Of a stretch of 64,000 bases of DNA, positions 1 to 10,986 are shown one piece after another. Where the stretch lies: assembly GCA_025200525.1 (NCBI GenBank), contig CM045761.1:139254223-139318222 (forward strand), in the 5' to 3' direction. Source of the DNA: Camellia lanceoleosa (taxonomy: Eukaryota; Streptophyta; Magnoliopsida; Ericales; Theaceae). The first letter of the stretch is position 1. The number at the start of each line of letters is the position of its first letter. Both the position numbers and the translations under genes were made by a program. Under the pieces are notes generated by a model. It ran no database searches. It was given only the letters and a program-made list of their open reading frames with translations, and was not told where the DNA came from.

Positions 1-989
1 TCCTAAAATTTGTGGGTTCTACAAACAAATCCCAAACCTAGATCTATGAAAACGAAGATTGGAGGGAAGAATCTGGAGAAACACAAAACAAGAACAGTGA
101 TTCAGAATCAGAAATAGTAAGGCCAAGAACAGTGGCAGAAATGAACAAATGGGTGAACAGTTTGTGTATTCAAGAAACGGATTGGGCAAAAGTGAAATCA
201 TAAAATGAAAGTGCTCACGTGATTGAATTCATATGCACAGATTTATAGTCAAGAATGTGAACAAATTGGTAATGGCAGCGAGTAGTACAGTAAAGTTTTT
301 TAAAGAAAAGCATAGACTGATGAAGAAGGAAATAGTGACTTACCGAAGAAAAATGAAGCCAGAGTTGAGTACGCCAGAGTCAGGTGATGGCAGTAATTGG
401 AAAAGATCAGCAAAAGCTTCGCCAGAGGGGAAGAATGGAAGTGGTTGCAGAGCTTGAAAGCTTGAATCAATGGCGGATTTGAGAAAGTTAGAGAGAGAGA
501 GTTTGTACGAGAATGAAGATGCAAAAGTGAAGAGACGAAGAGAGAGAGGTAATTTTGTCAAAATACGCAGAATGGCGGCAAAATGGCAATTATGGTACCT
601 AGGGCGATGTGCTTGTCAGACGACGCACGCAAATACAGCACGACTTAATGGCGCGTGTCAGGCACAACTCAGTGGGGGAAAGATGCGTGGCAGAAACGGT
701 TAAAATATTGTGCGTACAGCTCATGCGCATGTGAAAACCCTTGGAGTTCTTGATTTAATGAAGTAAAGACCTCGGCGAGGAGGACTATCTCCGCTAAATA
801 AACTTGAACAAACTTGGTTATTGGTTCTAAAGTGTTGGTGAAAACATATTACAGGTCTTGGTCATATGGAGCCGACGAATAAAGACCTCGATAATGGATG
901 ATAAAGCAAGTTAGCCGACATGCTATACGGTATGACGATATAGGTTCCATCACCTCAAAATGCCGAGATAATAAAACTTAGGGGGCAGT
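1..989 (+). mobile_element. 3' internal end of a Tat-type Ty3/gypsy retrotransposon (truncated by window)
   Basis: This stretch ends in a polypurine tract (about 975-988, core TTAGGGGGCAGT) directly before an LTR, so it is the 3' end of an LTR-retrotransposon internal region. No credible protein is encoded: short plus-strand ORFs at 233-457 and 470-703 have low-complexity composition. The purine-rich leader with many gag/aga triplets at 400-560 resembles the stretch just upstream of the antisense gene in the Tat element at 44610-51137 (its 49900-50050 part), so it is probably the promoter/5' UTR side of an antisense gene lying outside the window. Lineage is inferred from this layout and the LTR style, not from protein. 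Confidence 0.55.
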
Positions 990-1537
990 TGTGGGGACAT
1001 ATTTTTTGAGTGCCAACACGTGGCCAAGGTGACTCGAAGTGTCAGCCGAGGTGCCACGTGTCTTGGTCATGACGCCGAGGTGATCTTGGATAGGCCGAGG
1101 TTATCTCCGAAGATACCGGAATCTGGGATAAGAGGATAAGGGACAAGAGTCCTAGGTTGAAAGAGGATAAGGGACAAGAGTCCTAGGTTGAAAGAGGATT
1201 TCAGTTTGGGTAAGGATAAGACTCTTAGGGAATTTATCCCAATCCTACTGGGAGTCCAAGATTAGCAGTAATGTTAGGCTTCTATTGGGATTAGGCAAGT
1301 GTTGGTTATAAAAGAGAGGCACCCTCATGGGTCTAAGGTATGTTTTTTATAATCTGAATAGTGAATTAAGCACTTTTGCTATCTTTGAGAGATAACTGAC
1401 TTCATCGTCGGAGTGCCCCTGGGTGGACGAACCACCGTCGGAATCCCTTCTTTCTGTTGTAGGTCGTTCGGACTTAATCTATTCTGCCAGTGTTCTCCAG
1501 TTGAGTACCAGACTAGTAGTGTGGTCAGAAATTCACA
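990..1537 (+). repeat. LTR of the Tat-type gypsy element (3' LTR)
   Basis: It starts TGTGGGGACAT right after the polypurine tract and ends near ATTCACA. A TATA-like TTATAAAAGAG lies at about 1305-1316. A 31-bp tandem duplication (unit beginning AGGATAAGGGACAAG) sits at about 1133-1194. The internal region lies to the left and the 5' LTR is outside the window, so target duplication cannot be checked. The 3' boundary is good to roughly 10 bp. Confidence 0.6.
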
Positions 1538-2673
1538 CAGACAGATGTCATCATTTGCTCTTTTTTTTTTTTTTTTTTTTTTTAATAAATAAAAAGGATG
1601 TCAGCATTTACGATAAAGTTATCAATGAAAATATGAGTTTTCAGGTTCAACATTTAACTTTCGAATATTTTGACATATTTAATATACCCTACATTTTCAT
1701 ATCTCCGTACCCAAAACTAGTTGAAGAAGTTGAACCTCAATTGAAGAACCTCCATTACCTCTATTAGAGTTTTTATGTTATAAATTTGCAATTAGTTTAC
1801 CCTTTTTTCTTTCTTTTTATAGATTTGTATTCTTATAATTTTGCAAAAGTTTCAGTTTTTTTTTTAACCCTTTCAATAGGTGTTGGTAATCTTCTTGTTT
1901 ATGAAACCATTCCAAAAGTTGATAATGGAAAAAATATATCCAGTTCGGAACATGATAGTCGAAATAATGTCTAATTCGGAAGTTGGTTTTGGGTTTGGGT
2001 GTGTGTACACTGTTTAGGGTGTGTGCATACTTTTACATGTAGGCTATATTTGGAATAGAAAATGTGTGGACCAATATTAAATGTTTATAATTTTTTTAGT
2101 GTGCGAATTGAGAGGAATGTGCACAAACAGGAGATGGTATATGGAAATAGAAACTCCCATCTTTATCACCTAAACAATAGGTATTTTTCCTATTTCATTC
2201 TTTTATTATCGTTTTGGTCTATTTGGTTCCTAAAGTTTTGATTTAGAATAAAGCTATACCAATTGATATATCAATTAATATATTAACAAATGATGTGACA
2301 TAATTTTATTGGTTTTAAGTTTTTGTAATTTATATAATGTGTAAGGTTCATAGTTTTGAAATTGCAATACTATAGCATGCGTTAGTATACTAATTGATAT
2401 ATCAATTGGTGTATGTAGTATCATTGCTATTGATTCAATGATGTATACAAGTCAATAATTATGAAGCTAATTTGATGGGGGGGAAATTGTTATTTTAGAA
2501 TTTTAACAACTTTTTTTTGGGTGAATAAATTTAAACAACTTACCATGCAATAAAATATTCATTTTTCTTTCTAACTTGAACAAATTATACCCCACAATTA
2601 ATTTAATAGGTATTTGGTTAAATAATTTAAATTATCCAAATTATAAAATTACTTTTTGGCTATCAAATTGAGT
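1538..2673. other. AT-rich intergenic spacer
   Basis: It holds a poly-T run at about 1561-1582 and AT-rich DNA with frequent short repeats such as AATTGATATATCAATT at 2267-2405. No gene, RNA or element end was recognised. Confidence 0.6.
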
Positions 2674-2823
2674 AATGATAGAGATTCCAAAAGTTTTACC
2701 AATCTTTTTACCAAATATTTCACATGAATATAAGATTCACATGAGACTCACATGCCGTGGGTCCCACACCCATGTGAGACATTTAGTAGAAAATTTGGTA
2801 AAACTTTTAGGATCTTTAGCATT
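2674..2823. mobile_element. MITE, copy 1 of a small foldback family
   Basis: About 150 bp with imperfect terminal inverted repeats: the left end reads GATTCCAAAAGTTTTACCAA and the right end is its near reverse complement, TTGGTAAAACTTTTAGGATC. An inner inverted pair (TCACATG / CATGTGAGA) continues the hairpin. A second copy lies at 58439-58612 with the same order of motifs. No clear target duplication could be fixed, so superfamily is not assigned. Confidence 0.7.
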
Positions 2824-3013
2824 TTTCCATCAAATTAGGCTTCAAAAGTTACTAATTTGTACAATTATCTGCAATTAGATGACATAAAAAATAAAAAAAA
2901 TTTAACTAAATAGATGAATTGATAGTTTAAAGATCAAATAATAAAAAAAAAATATAGTGATAATTTAGGAGATAAAAGTGAAATTCACCTAAAATGATTG
3001 TCAATATTTTTGT

Positions 3014-3358
3014 GGTGATTGGATTACCTTATTTTTAATGACTTCTCTAGATTCTAGTAATGGGGAAAAGTATAGTGAGACGAAGAAGAAGGGCAAGACA
3101 AAAAGGAGGGCAACTAACATGAATGTATCTGTTTCTTCACTATTTGCACAGAACATTCATGGTGATTGGATTACCTTATTTTTAATGACTTCTCTAGATT
3201 CTGGTAATGGGGAAAAGTATAGTGAGACGAAGAAGGGCAAGACAAAAAGGAGGGTAACTAACATGAATGTATCTGTTTCTTCACTATTTGCACAGAACAT
3301 TCAGGGTGGGATTAGACTAATTAGGGCAGAGGAAGAATCAGTGTTAGAAATGGTATGA
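3014..3358 (+). CDS. Hypothetical ORF created across a 147-bp tandem duplication
   Basis: A 147-bp segment (3014-3160) is repeated at 3161-3304 with one 3-bp deletion in an AAG run and a few substitutions. The ORF from 3038 stays open through both copies, giving two basic repeats ending in SLFAQNI. Lysine-rich GKTKRR segments are the only notable feature; no family was recognised. Because the duplication length is a multiple of three, the open frame may be accidental. It may be a decayed transposon ORF; there is no evidence of expression. Confidence 0.25.
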   Translation, partial: GDWITLFLMTSLDSSNGEKYSETKKKGKTKRRATNMNVSVSSLFAQNIHGDWITLFLMTSLDSGNGEKYSETKKGKTKRRVTNMNVSVSSLFAQNIQGGIRLIRAEEESVLEMV

Positions 3359-3962
3359 TGTTGGATTTGAATTCTAGAGATGGTAAAAGGGAAGCTTTGC
3401 GTAGGATTGGTCAAATCAAATGTAGGAAAATGAGATGAGGTTATTTGAAAAGTGATGCAGGAAAGCGCGTCAAAAATAAAAGTAAACAACAAGATTGAAC
3501 TATAAACAAATTCGAATCAGAGATACTTTCCTTAAGAATGTACAATATTGAGAAAATTTTCAATTTTTATTAATCAAATATAAACTAAAATTGAAAGGCC
3601 CTAAAACTTACAACTTTATTTATAATGAAAGATAATTCCTAAAATAGCTAAGACTAAAAGGGAAAATAAAAAATTAGGAGACAAAAAGTAATGCTTCTAA
3701 AGCAAGAAATCCTAATTCTTATAAGACAAAAAAATAAACCAAATAGGCAACCTAAATAAATAGAAATTAAAAAGTTTAGCCTTAAATGATAATCCTAATT
3801 AAATATTAAAATAATAAAAAGAAAATGTATAATTTTGAAATTCTAATCTACATCAAGAAGGGAGGGGCTGATGAGTAGTTATGAGGGCAGTATTGCACTA
3901 AGGGTGTTTGCCTATTTGTTTCAATGAAGTTATTTTCATGTAATAGAGACTAAAGACAAGAG
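3359..3962. other. AT-rich spacer, nothing recognised
   Basis: A-rich DNA with no ORF, element terminus or RNA gene that I can support. It abuts the LTR that begins at 3963. Confidence 0.5.
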
Positions 3963-5875
3963 TGCAACGCTCCAAAATAAATTACAATAACCAAACTCAT
4001 AACATTATTTACGATAAATCAACAACATTACATCTTCTATTCCATTCATAGCCTTGATCAATATAAAAGATTATACATTCATAAATTCTAAATCTATAGC
4101 ATATTGTATGGATATATGAATTAAAATAAAAGTAGAACCAAATAATTATATGCCCTAATGACTACATCTTTCCAAGTCGATACTTGGGTACAACAAAATG
4201 AGTTTAACCCAATACAAGAGAAGCCCGAGACTTAAACAAAAATAATTACATCAATAGACAAAAAATGAAGCTCTAATCTCCAAGTCCTCCCAAGTTACGT
4301 CCTTGGTGGAGGCATATCATCAGCACCTAAAAGTTGTTTTCCACATAGGATGAGCCAAAGCCCAGTAGAGATATTCTAACACAATATATGAATCTTAACA
4401 AAGTTATAAGGTGAATGCACATGTATGCCATTTGTCAAACATTCCTCATTTTCCATCTCAAAACGATGCAATGCCAGATTATAAATCAATTCATGAAAAT
4501 AATCCTTTTATAATAGAAAACAGGATAGTGGATACAAAATATTTGGAATCTCTAGGTGTCCGCTAGTAGGTTATACAAGTACTACTAAAGCCATTTTACT
4601 GGTACTAACCAGAAGGATCGACACCTAATAGCACGGGTTTCTAGATTTTCACCAAGGACACACAGGCGAACATCATAACCACAACCACACCCATTAACCA
4701 AATTCACCAAGGTATTCACCAATTTTTTCTCAAAATCAATACATTTACAATGTTTAATAAGAAATGAAACTCAATACATAATGTATGAGAAATTAGTTTC
4801 AAGTTAACATAATCCTCATACAATGTCTACAACAATCAAGATTATTCTCCACCGATAGTACAAAACATGTATTTCTATCCAACAGATAATTTCCAATCAA
4901 AAGATATAATTTCATCATTCACAATGAGAGTGATATTAAATATCCAACTCCACCATCATCATCAGCAGAAGCATTGTTCCAATCTTACAAAACCCAACAT
5001 CATTTTCTATTTCCTTTCATAATTCTAAATATCCAACATTTTAGAATAAAACCCTATTTTCTTACAAAATTAATTTTAAGAACTCATTTGGAAAACCCCT
5101 CTTTTGATTTCAAAATCAAACCCTAGGTTTTTTTTTTTTTTTTTTTAAATGCCCAAATCACTAGCCCATTTCAAAGAGCAAAAAACTAAACTAAAAATCA
5201 TATTAAAGGTCAAAGAAATCCTTACCTCAAAGTAGAAGACAAGGGAGAGCAAAAGGTAGAACTTGGCGGAGCCGAAAACAATAACTCCTCTGATTAGAAC
5301 AAAGCCCTTGACATGCTCAATCTTTTACTCTAAAGGGCGGGGATAGAAAACAAATGGATTGAGAGTATTTAGAGCTAGAAGGTAAGAACTAGATAGAGAA
5401 GGTGAAGATTTTAGGATTTTGAAATGTTTAGAGAGAGAGAGAGAGATATGAAAAAGTGACTCAAACAATCTTCTTCTCAGACTGATATACGCGCGACCGC
5501 TCGAATGACCAAAACACCGCTTGAGTGATAAATACAATAAGTGACACTGTTCGAGCAACCAAAACCACCTCTCGAGCTGCAAACGACTGCTTGAGCTTAA
5601 GAAGGACCGCTCGAGCGAAGATATCAAATTTTCAATAGTTTTGTAGACTACAAAAGACCGTTCAAGAGCAAGAAAGACCGCTCGAGCGAACGGGAAGAAA
5701 TCTGGGCAACAACTCATTGAAATCTAACTTTCCAACATGTTTCAAATGCAACCAAAACTCCCAATAGTCAAACTCAACAAGCAACAAGATGGAAATGAGA
5801 TGGACAACAATTAAGTATATGGATTCTCGGATTCAAAAGCAAGAAATGAATCGGGTCTAAGCCGAAATTGTTATA
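3963..5875 (-). repeat. 3' LTR of minus-strand Ty3/gypsy element 1 (Del/Tekay-like)
   Basis: Read on the plus strand it begins TGCAACGCTCC (inverse of the usual LTR 3' end) and ends TGTTATA just before a pyrimidine tract, CTCCCCTTTTGAG, which is the complement of a polypurine tract. It carries three motifs also seen in the other LTRs here: GCCAAAGCCCAGTAG (about 4349), CTTACCTCAAAGTAGAAG (about 5221) and a run of degenerate GACCGCTCGAGCG repeats (5490-5700). About 1.9 kb, in range for this lineage. The element it terminates continues at 5876-6039 and, beyond a Helitron, at 9518-10986. Confidence 0.65.
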
Positions 5876-6039
5876 ATCTCCCCTTTTGAGAAATTTCATC
5901 CCTAAAATTTAAAATCAACTCACATTCATTGAAAGCAAAACAAATCACATTTCATTCAGACTTGTAACAAGGATACACCGAGTTTTTCAACACCAACTAT
6001 TACAGTTCAATTTCCCAAAACATATACAATGTTTATATA
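5876..6039 (-). mobile_element. 3' untranslated end of gypsy element 1, left of the Helitron
   Basis: The minus strand reads GGGATGAAATTT then a purine tract, AAAAGGGGAGAT, at the LTR border. This matches the 3' end of chromodomain gypsy elements, where a GGGGACGAAATT-like sequence precedes the tract; element 2 shows the same at 14618-14655. The sequence stops at the Helitron's 5' terminus and resumes at 9518. Confidence 0.6.
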
Positions 6040-6090
6040 TCTATATAATAACGCAAGAAGGTTTTTGAAAATATGTTAGAGACAATTGTC

Positions 6091-7535
6091 CTACTAGGAC
6101 ATTTTAACGGTCATTATTTAATTGTGTATTTAGATAGACGGATGAGATGAAAACCTTCTCTCTCACTCTACTTGAATTTCCCGCCCAAGAGCCACAAACT
6201 TTGTAACCACCCATCCTTATCTGTTGCACCTCACCTTTCCACATTTTAAATTTCAAATTTCATGGTTTATAGATAAAGATTTGAATTTCAAAATTCCTAC
6301 ATATAGATAAACATATAAAAATTGATAAATAATTTATAAAAATTAATTTCATGGTCTACAGATAAATATAAAAATTAAATAATTAATTTAAAAAAATTAA
6401 TTTCATAACTTATAGATAATTTAAAATTTCTTCCCATGAACTTATAAAAATTGATAAATAACTTATAAAAATTAATTTCATGAGCTACAGATAAAGAGAA
6501 AGGTTAAAAAATTGATTTAAAAAAACTAAAATTACTCCTTTTTTTCCCCTTTCATTTTGTACTTTAATTAATTTCATTATAGATAACCATATAAAAATTC
6601 ATAAATAATTTATGAAAAATTATTTCATGACCTATAGATAAAGATAAAATTTAAAAGAATTGATTTCATGACTTATCCTACTAGGACATTTTAATGGTGC
6701 TGATTCATTTTTATATTTAGATGGACAGTTGAGATGAAAACCTTCTCTCTCACTCTACCTGAATTTCCCATCTTACTAGGACATTTTAATGGTCCTGATT
6801 CATTTTTATAATTAGATGGACAGCTGAGATTAAAACCTTCTCTCTCACCCTACCTGAATTTCTAGCCCAAGAGCCACAAACTTTGCAACCACCTATCCTT
6901 ATCTGTCGCACCTCACCTTTCCACATTTTAAATTTCAAAATTCATGGTTTATGGATAAAGATTTGAATTTCAAAATTCCTCCATATAGATAAACATATAA
7001 AAATTGATAAATAATTTATGAAAATTAATTTCATGGTCTACAGATAAAGATAAAAATTAAATAATTAATTTTAAAAAATTAATTTCATAACTTATAGATA
7101 ATTTAAAATTTCTTCCCATGAACTTATAAAAATTGATAAATAACTTATAAAAAATAATTGCATGACCTACAGATAAAGATGAAGGTTAAAAAATTGATTT
7201 AAAAAAAACTGAAATTACTCCCTTTTTTTTTTACCATTCATTTTGTACTTTAATTAATTTCATTATAGATAAACATATAAAAATTCATAAATAATTTATA
7301 AAAAATTATTTCATGACCTATAGATAAAGATAAAAATTAAAAGAATTGATTTCATGACTTATCCTACTAGGACATTTTAATGGTGTTGATTCATTTTTAT
7401 ATTTAGATGGACAACTGAGATGAAAACCTTCTCTCTCACCCTACCTGAATTTCCCGCCCAAGAGCCACGAACCTTGTAACCACCTATCCTTATCTGTCGC
7501 ACCTCACCTTTCCACATTTTAAATTTCAAAATACA
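6091..7535 (+). repeat. ~590-bp tandem repeat inside the Helitron
   Basis: Units beginning CTACTAGGACATTTTAA recur at 6091, 6678, 6773 and 7364. Spacings are 587, 95 and 591 bp, so there are two near-complete units, one short 95-bp partial unit and a 3'-truncated final unit. The unit includes CTCTCTCACTCTACCTGAATT and AATTTCATGGTCTACAGATAAA blocks. Small substitutions and indels separate the copies. Confidence 0.85.
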
Positions 7536-9488
7536 CCCATTCACTTAAATTTCAAAACACACCCATCCACTCCCTACAAAAAAAAAAAGACCCACGCTCA
7601 TTAAACTCTTTCTATAAACTCTCCTCTTTTTTTTTTTTCTTTTTGCAAGTCATCTGGCTTAGTGTAGGCCGAATTCAAATTCCGGAGTATATTCTATCAA
7701 GAGTGCGTACCAAAGTGCCACAATTAAAGCATGCAATATAGAGGGGAGGTGAAGCAGCTCTTTCTATCAGGTTCACTGAGAAGTTTTGAAGATGATAGGA
7801 AACTTAAACATGAGTCCAAAGGCACCTTCCTTTCCTTTAAACCGTAGATATTTTAGTCAAAGGGAAATTTTAAAATGATCCCTTATAACCTATATGTGGA
7901 GAAGAGTATCCAGATCCAGTTGAGCACTAAGGAGGAGCACGGAATCTCTCTCCCCTACTACTACTCTGTATCAATCAAACTTTCTAATTTTGTTTCTCAT
8001 TTTCAAATTCATGTAGTTTTGTTTTTTTCTTTTTTGTGTGGTGGTTGGTGAGATTGCTAGTGTTGTTGCGGAATAATGTCCATGTGATTACTGTTAATGA
8101 AGGTTAGACAATTTAAAGATCTGGGTTTGTTTTGCTTTTTCTCTTTTTTTTCTTTCTTTTTTTCAGAGAGAGACAAAGTGCAAATCTATGCATACAAGTT
8201 TTGTGGCTGAGATGTTTTAGCTGTTTTGTGAATTCCTATTCAAACCTTACTTATTAAGACTTTTCGAGATTTGAAAATTTCAAAGGGAGCGCGAAGAAAA
8301 TGCATCAGAGGCTTTTGGTGAGAGAGAATGAGTGGCATCAGAGGCTTTTTGGGTTGTGTGTTTCTAACCTTAAGATGTGTTTGGGTTTTTTTTTATATTC
8401 TTTTTTATTTATTTATTTTAAAGTTCTGTTTGTTCTTTATTTATATAGTTTTTTTTTTTTAATGTAGGGTTTGGATTTAATTTTTTAAAAAGTTTTGGAT
8501 CTGAAATAATATTTGATCTTCATAAAATGAGTTTTGATTTTAGTTTGATTTATGAAATGGATTTAATTCCTTAATGGAAAATGAGTGTTGATTTTTTATG
8601 ATTTTGAAAATGTTTTTGAAATGGGTGTTGAAAATGTTTTTGAAATGGGTGTTGAAAATATATTTGTTTGGTCTAATTTTTCAGAAATTATTTTTAGATT
8701 GGTTTTCGTTTGTTATTACTCAACTTTTTTTTTTCTCCATATTTTAGTCATTTTTTTGGGTACTTTTTAGATATATCAAAATTAGATGCATTTAAAAAGT
8801 AAAATACGAAAAAAATTCATTAAAAAAAACAAAAATCCAAATAAAAATGCACAGATTTTCATTTGAATTTTTTTTATTGTTAGAATTTTTTAATATTTTA
8901 GTCAATTTGTTTTACTTTTCAAATATATTTAGATTAGGTGCATTTAAAAAGTACAAAAAAGTGAGTAAAATACAAAAAAAAAAATCCAATAAAATAAATG
9001 AAAATACCTTTAAAACAATTTTTAAAAAATCAAACCAAACAATTTATTTTTGTCAAATTAATTTCTATTTTTTCAAAAAAATCAAAAAATAATTTAAAAA
9101 ATAAACCAAACCGCTATATCATGTATTATTTTTAATATAAATTCAATAAAATTAATAATTTTTATCAAAAATATTAACTTTGATATTAGAATAATTTGAA
9201 GACATTTCATCATAAAATACTAACATTTAATTTTATAATTTTTTAATAAAAATTTAAATAAATTTAATGAGCTAAATTTTTAATACATATAATAACATTA
9301 TAGTATAAATTAAAATTTACTCACAAAACTTCAGAAAATTTGAAAAAGTTTTTAAAATGGGTGTTGAACTAAGGGACTCATTGCCGCGTCCGCTCTATGA
9401 CTATCCACCACCATTGAAAAGGAAAATCTTAACATTATGTTTTAATAATTTTATTTTGATTTATATTTTAATTTCATTATTAATTGCA
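7536..9488. other. Helitron interior without coding capacity
   Basis: T-rich DNA; the ORFs at 8585-8770 and 8847-9092 are low-complexity Phe/Lys/Asn runs. A duplicated 24-bp string around GAAAATGTTTTTGAAATGGG is at 8605-8655. Palindromic ATGCATTTAAAAAGTA-type strings at 8786 and 8938 resemble those near 22430. No captured host exon was recognised. Confidence 0.5.
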
Positions 9489-9517
9489 CCGTGCCTTCAG
9501 GCACGGGCATACACTAG

Positions 9518-10986
9518 TATATATATATTCTAACATAAATAAGATTATCAACACAAGTCTCAAAATATAAATGAATAGGTCTGGATACTTCTCACGAAGT
9601 TCTTTCTTCTGCTCTCGAGTAGCCTCCTCAACCCGATGGTGTCGCGACAACACTTTAACCAATGGAATAGTGTTGCTTCATAAGACTTGGTCCCGAGAGT
9701 CTAAAACCCGTACTAGTCTCTTCTCATACGAGGCATCCTCATCTACTCTAATTCGGTCTAATCCAACGCATGTGAAGGATCAGACTCATACTTCCGGAGC
9801 ATACAGGTATGGAACACGTCATGAACCTTGGAAAGTTGGGGCGGCAAGGCCAAACGATAAGATACCTCCACGATTCGCTCTAGAATCTCAAAAGGCCCAA
9901 TAAGTCTAAGGGACAACTTTCCTCTTTTTCCAAATCTCATTAAACCCCGTCTCGGTGATATCTTCAGAAATACATGATTTCCTACCTCAAAATATAAAGG
10001 TCTTCTCCTATGGTCGGCATAGCCGAAACCAAACTCTTACGTATAAGCACGACCTTCTTTGTCGTTTCTCGGACTAATTCAGGACCTAACATAGGTGCGT
10101 TACCCACCTTAGCTCGACACACTTGAGATCTACACATTCGGCCATACAAGGCCTTAAATGATGCCATACCAATACTCACTTGAAAGCTGTTATTATAGGC
10201 AAACGTCTCCCACGATCCCTTAAAATTCAAAACATAACCTTGAAGCATATCCTCTAAGATCTGAATGGTTTGCTCGGACTGCCCGTCAGTTTGAGGATGA
10301 TAAGTAGTGCTAAATGTCAATCTAGTGCCCAAGGCATTTTGTAGGCTCTGCCACAACAGAGCCGTGAAACAAGGATCTCTATCAGAAACGATAGTCACAG
10401 GGACCCTATGAAGTTGAACTATGTCCCTAACATAAAGGTCAGCAAGATAATCTACTGAGTCATTCGTGCGCATAGGTATAAAGTGTGTTGATTTAGTTAA
10501 CCGATCAAATATTACCCATACAGCATTAATACCCCGTTGAGTCCTCGGAAGACCCGCACCAAAATCCATCGTGACATGCTCTCATTTCCACTCGGCTATA
10601 GGTAAGGGTTATAACAAACCTCTTGGTCACAGGTGCTCGGCCTTTACTGATTGACAAGTAAGACACCTTGAGACAAACAAAGTTACGTCTCTCTTCATCC
10701 CCCTCCACCAAAACTGGCGGCTAAGGTCGTGGTTCATCTTTGTGTCTCTCGAGTGTACCACAAGGCATGAATGGTGGAACTCTTGGAGTACCTCCTCTAT
10801 ACAAGATTTTGGCACAAAAAGACGGTCCAAATACCTCACATTTGAGTTAAAATACACGGTCAAGCCCTTCTCCACCTTTCCACTAGCTATATTTCCTTTG
10901 ATAACCTTTACTTCATGATTGCCCCTCTGTGCTTCTATAACTCGGCTCACTAATGTAGGTTGTGTAACTACAATGTACAAAACAGT
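9518..10986 (-). pseudogene. Gypsy element 1 integrase and chromodomain, decayed
   Basis: Read on the minus strand from 10986, this encodes the integrase zinc-binding region (H-H then CLTCQ, about 10640-10780), the catalytic core (VIFDRLTKSTHF, SDRDPCF, TDGQSEQTIQILEDML with the D-D-E residues, 10000-10510), a C-terminal segment (IGPFEILERI, about 9880) and a degraded chromodomain ending EEATREQ and EKYPDLF (about 9564-9640). That order is the Tekay/Del chromovirus pattern. Stops and frameshifts separate the pieces, so it is inactive. Protease, RT and RNase H are absent because LTR sequence begins abruptly at 10987. The ORF at 9480-9662 runs into the Helitron by chance. Confidence 0.85.

Larger units (their letters stand above)
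6040..9517 (+). mobile_element. Non-autonomous Helitron, 3478 bp
   Basis: The 5' end is TCTATATAATAACGCAAG preceded by A (6039). The 3' end is CTAG at 9514-9517 followed by T, with a 7-bp stem hairpin (CCGTGCC 9489-9495 / GGCACGG 9500-9506) 7 bases before CTAG. TC start, CTRR end, subterminal hairpin and insertion between A and T are the defining Helitron marks. No Rep/helicase ORF is present; the interior is AT-rich with a large tandem repeat at 6091-7535. It inserted into gypsy element 1, whose two halves flank it. A second 5' end of similar type is at 39527. Confidence 0.82.

Noticed and set aside
9571..9903. Plus-strand 110-codon ORF
   Set aside because: It lies opposite the gypsy integrase C-terminus and chromodomain, which explain the sequence better.
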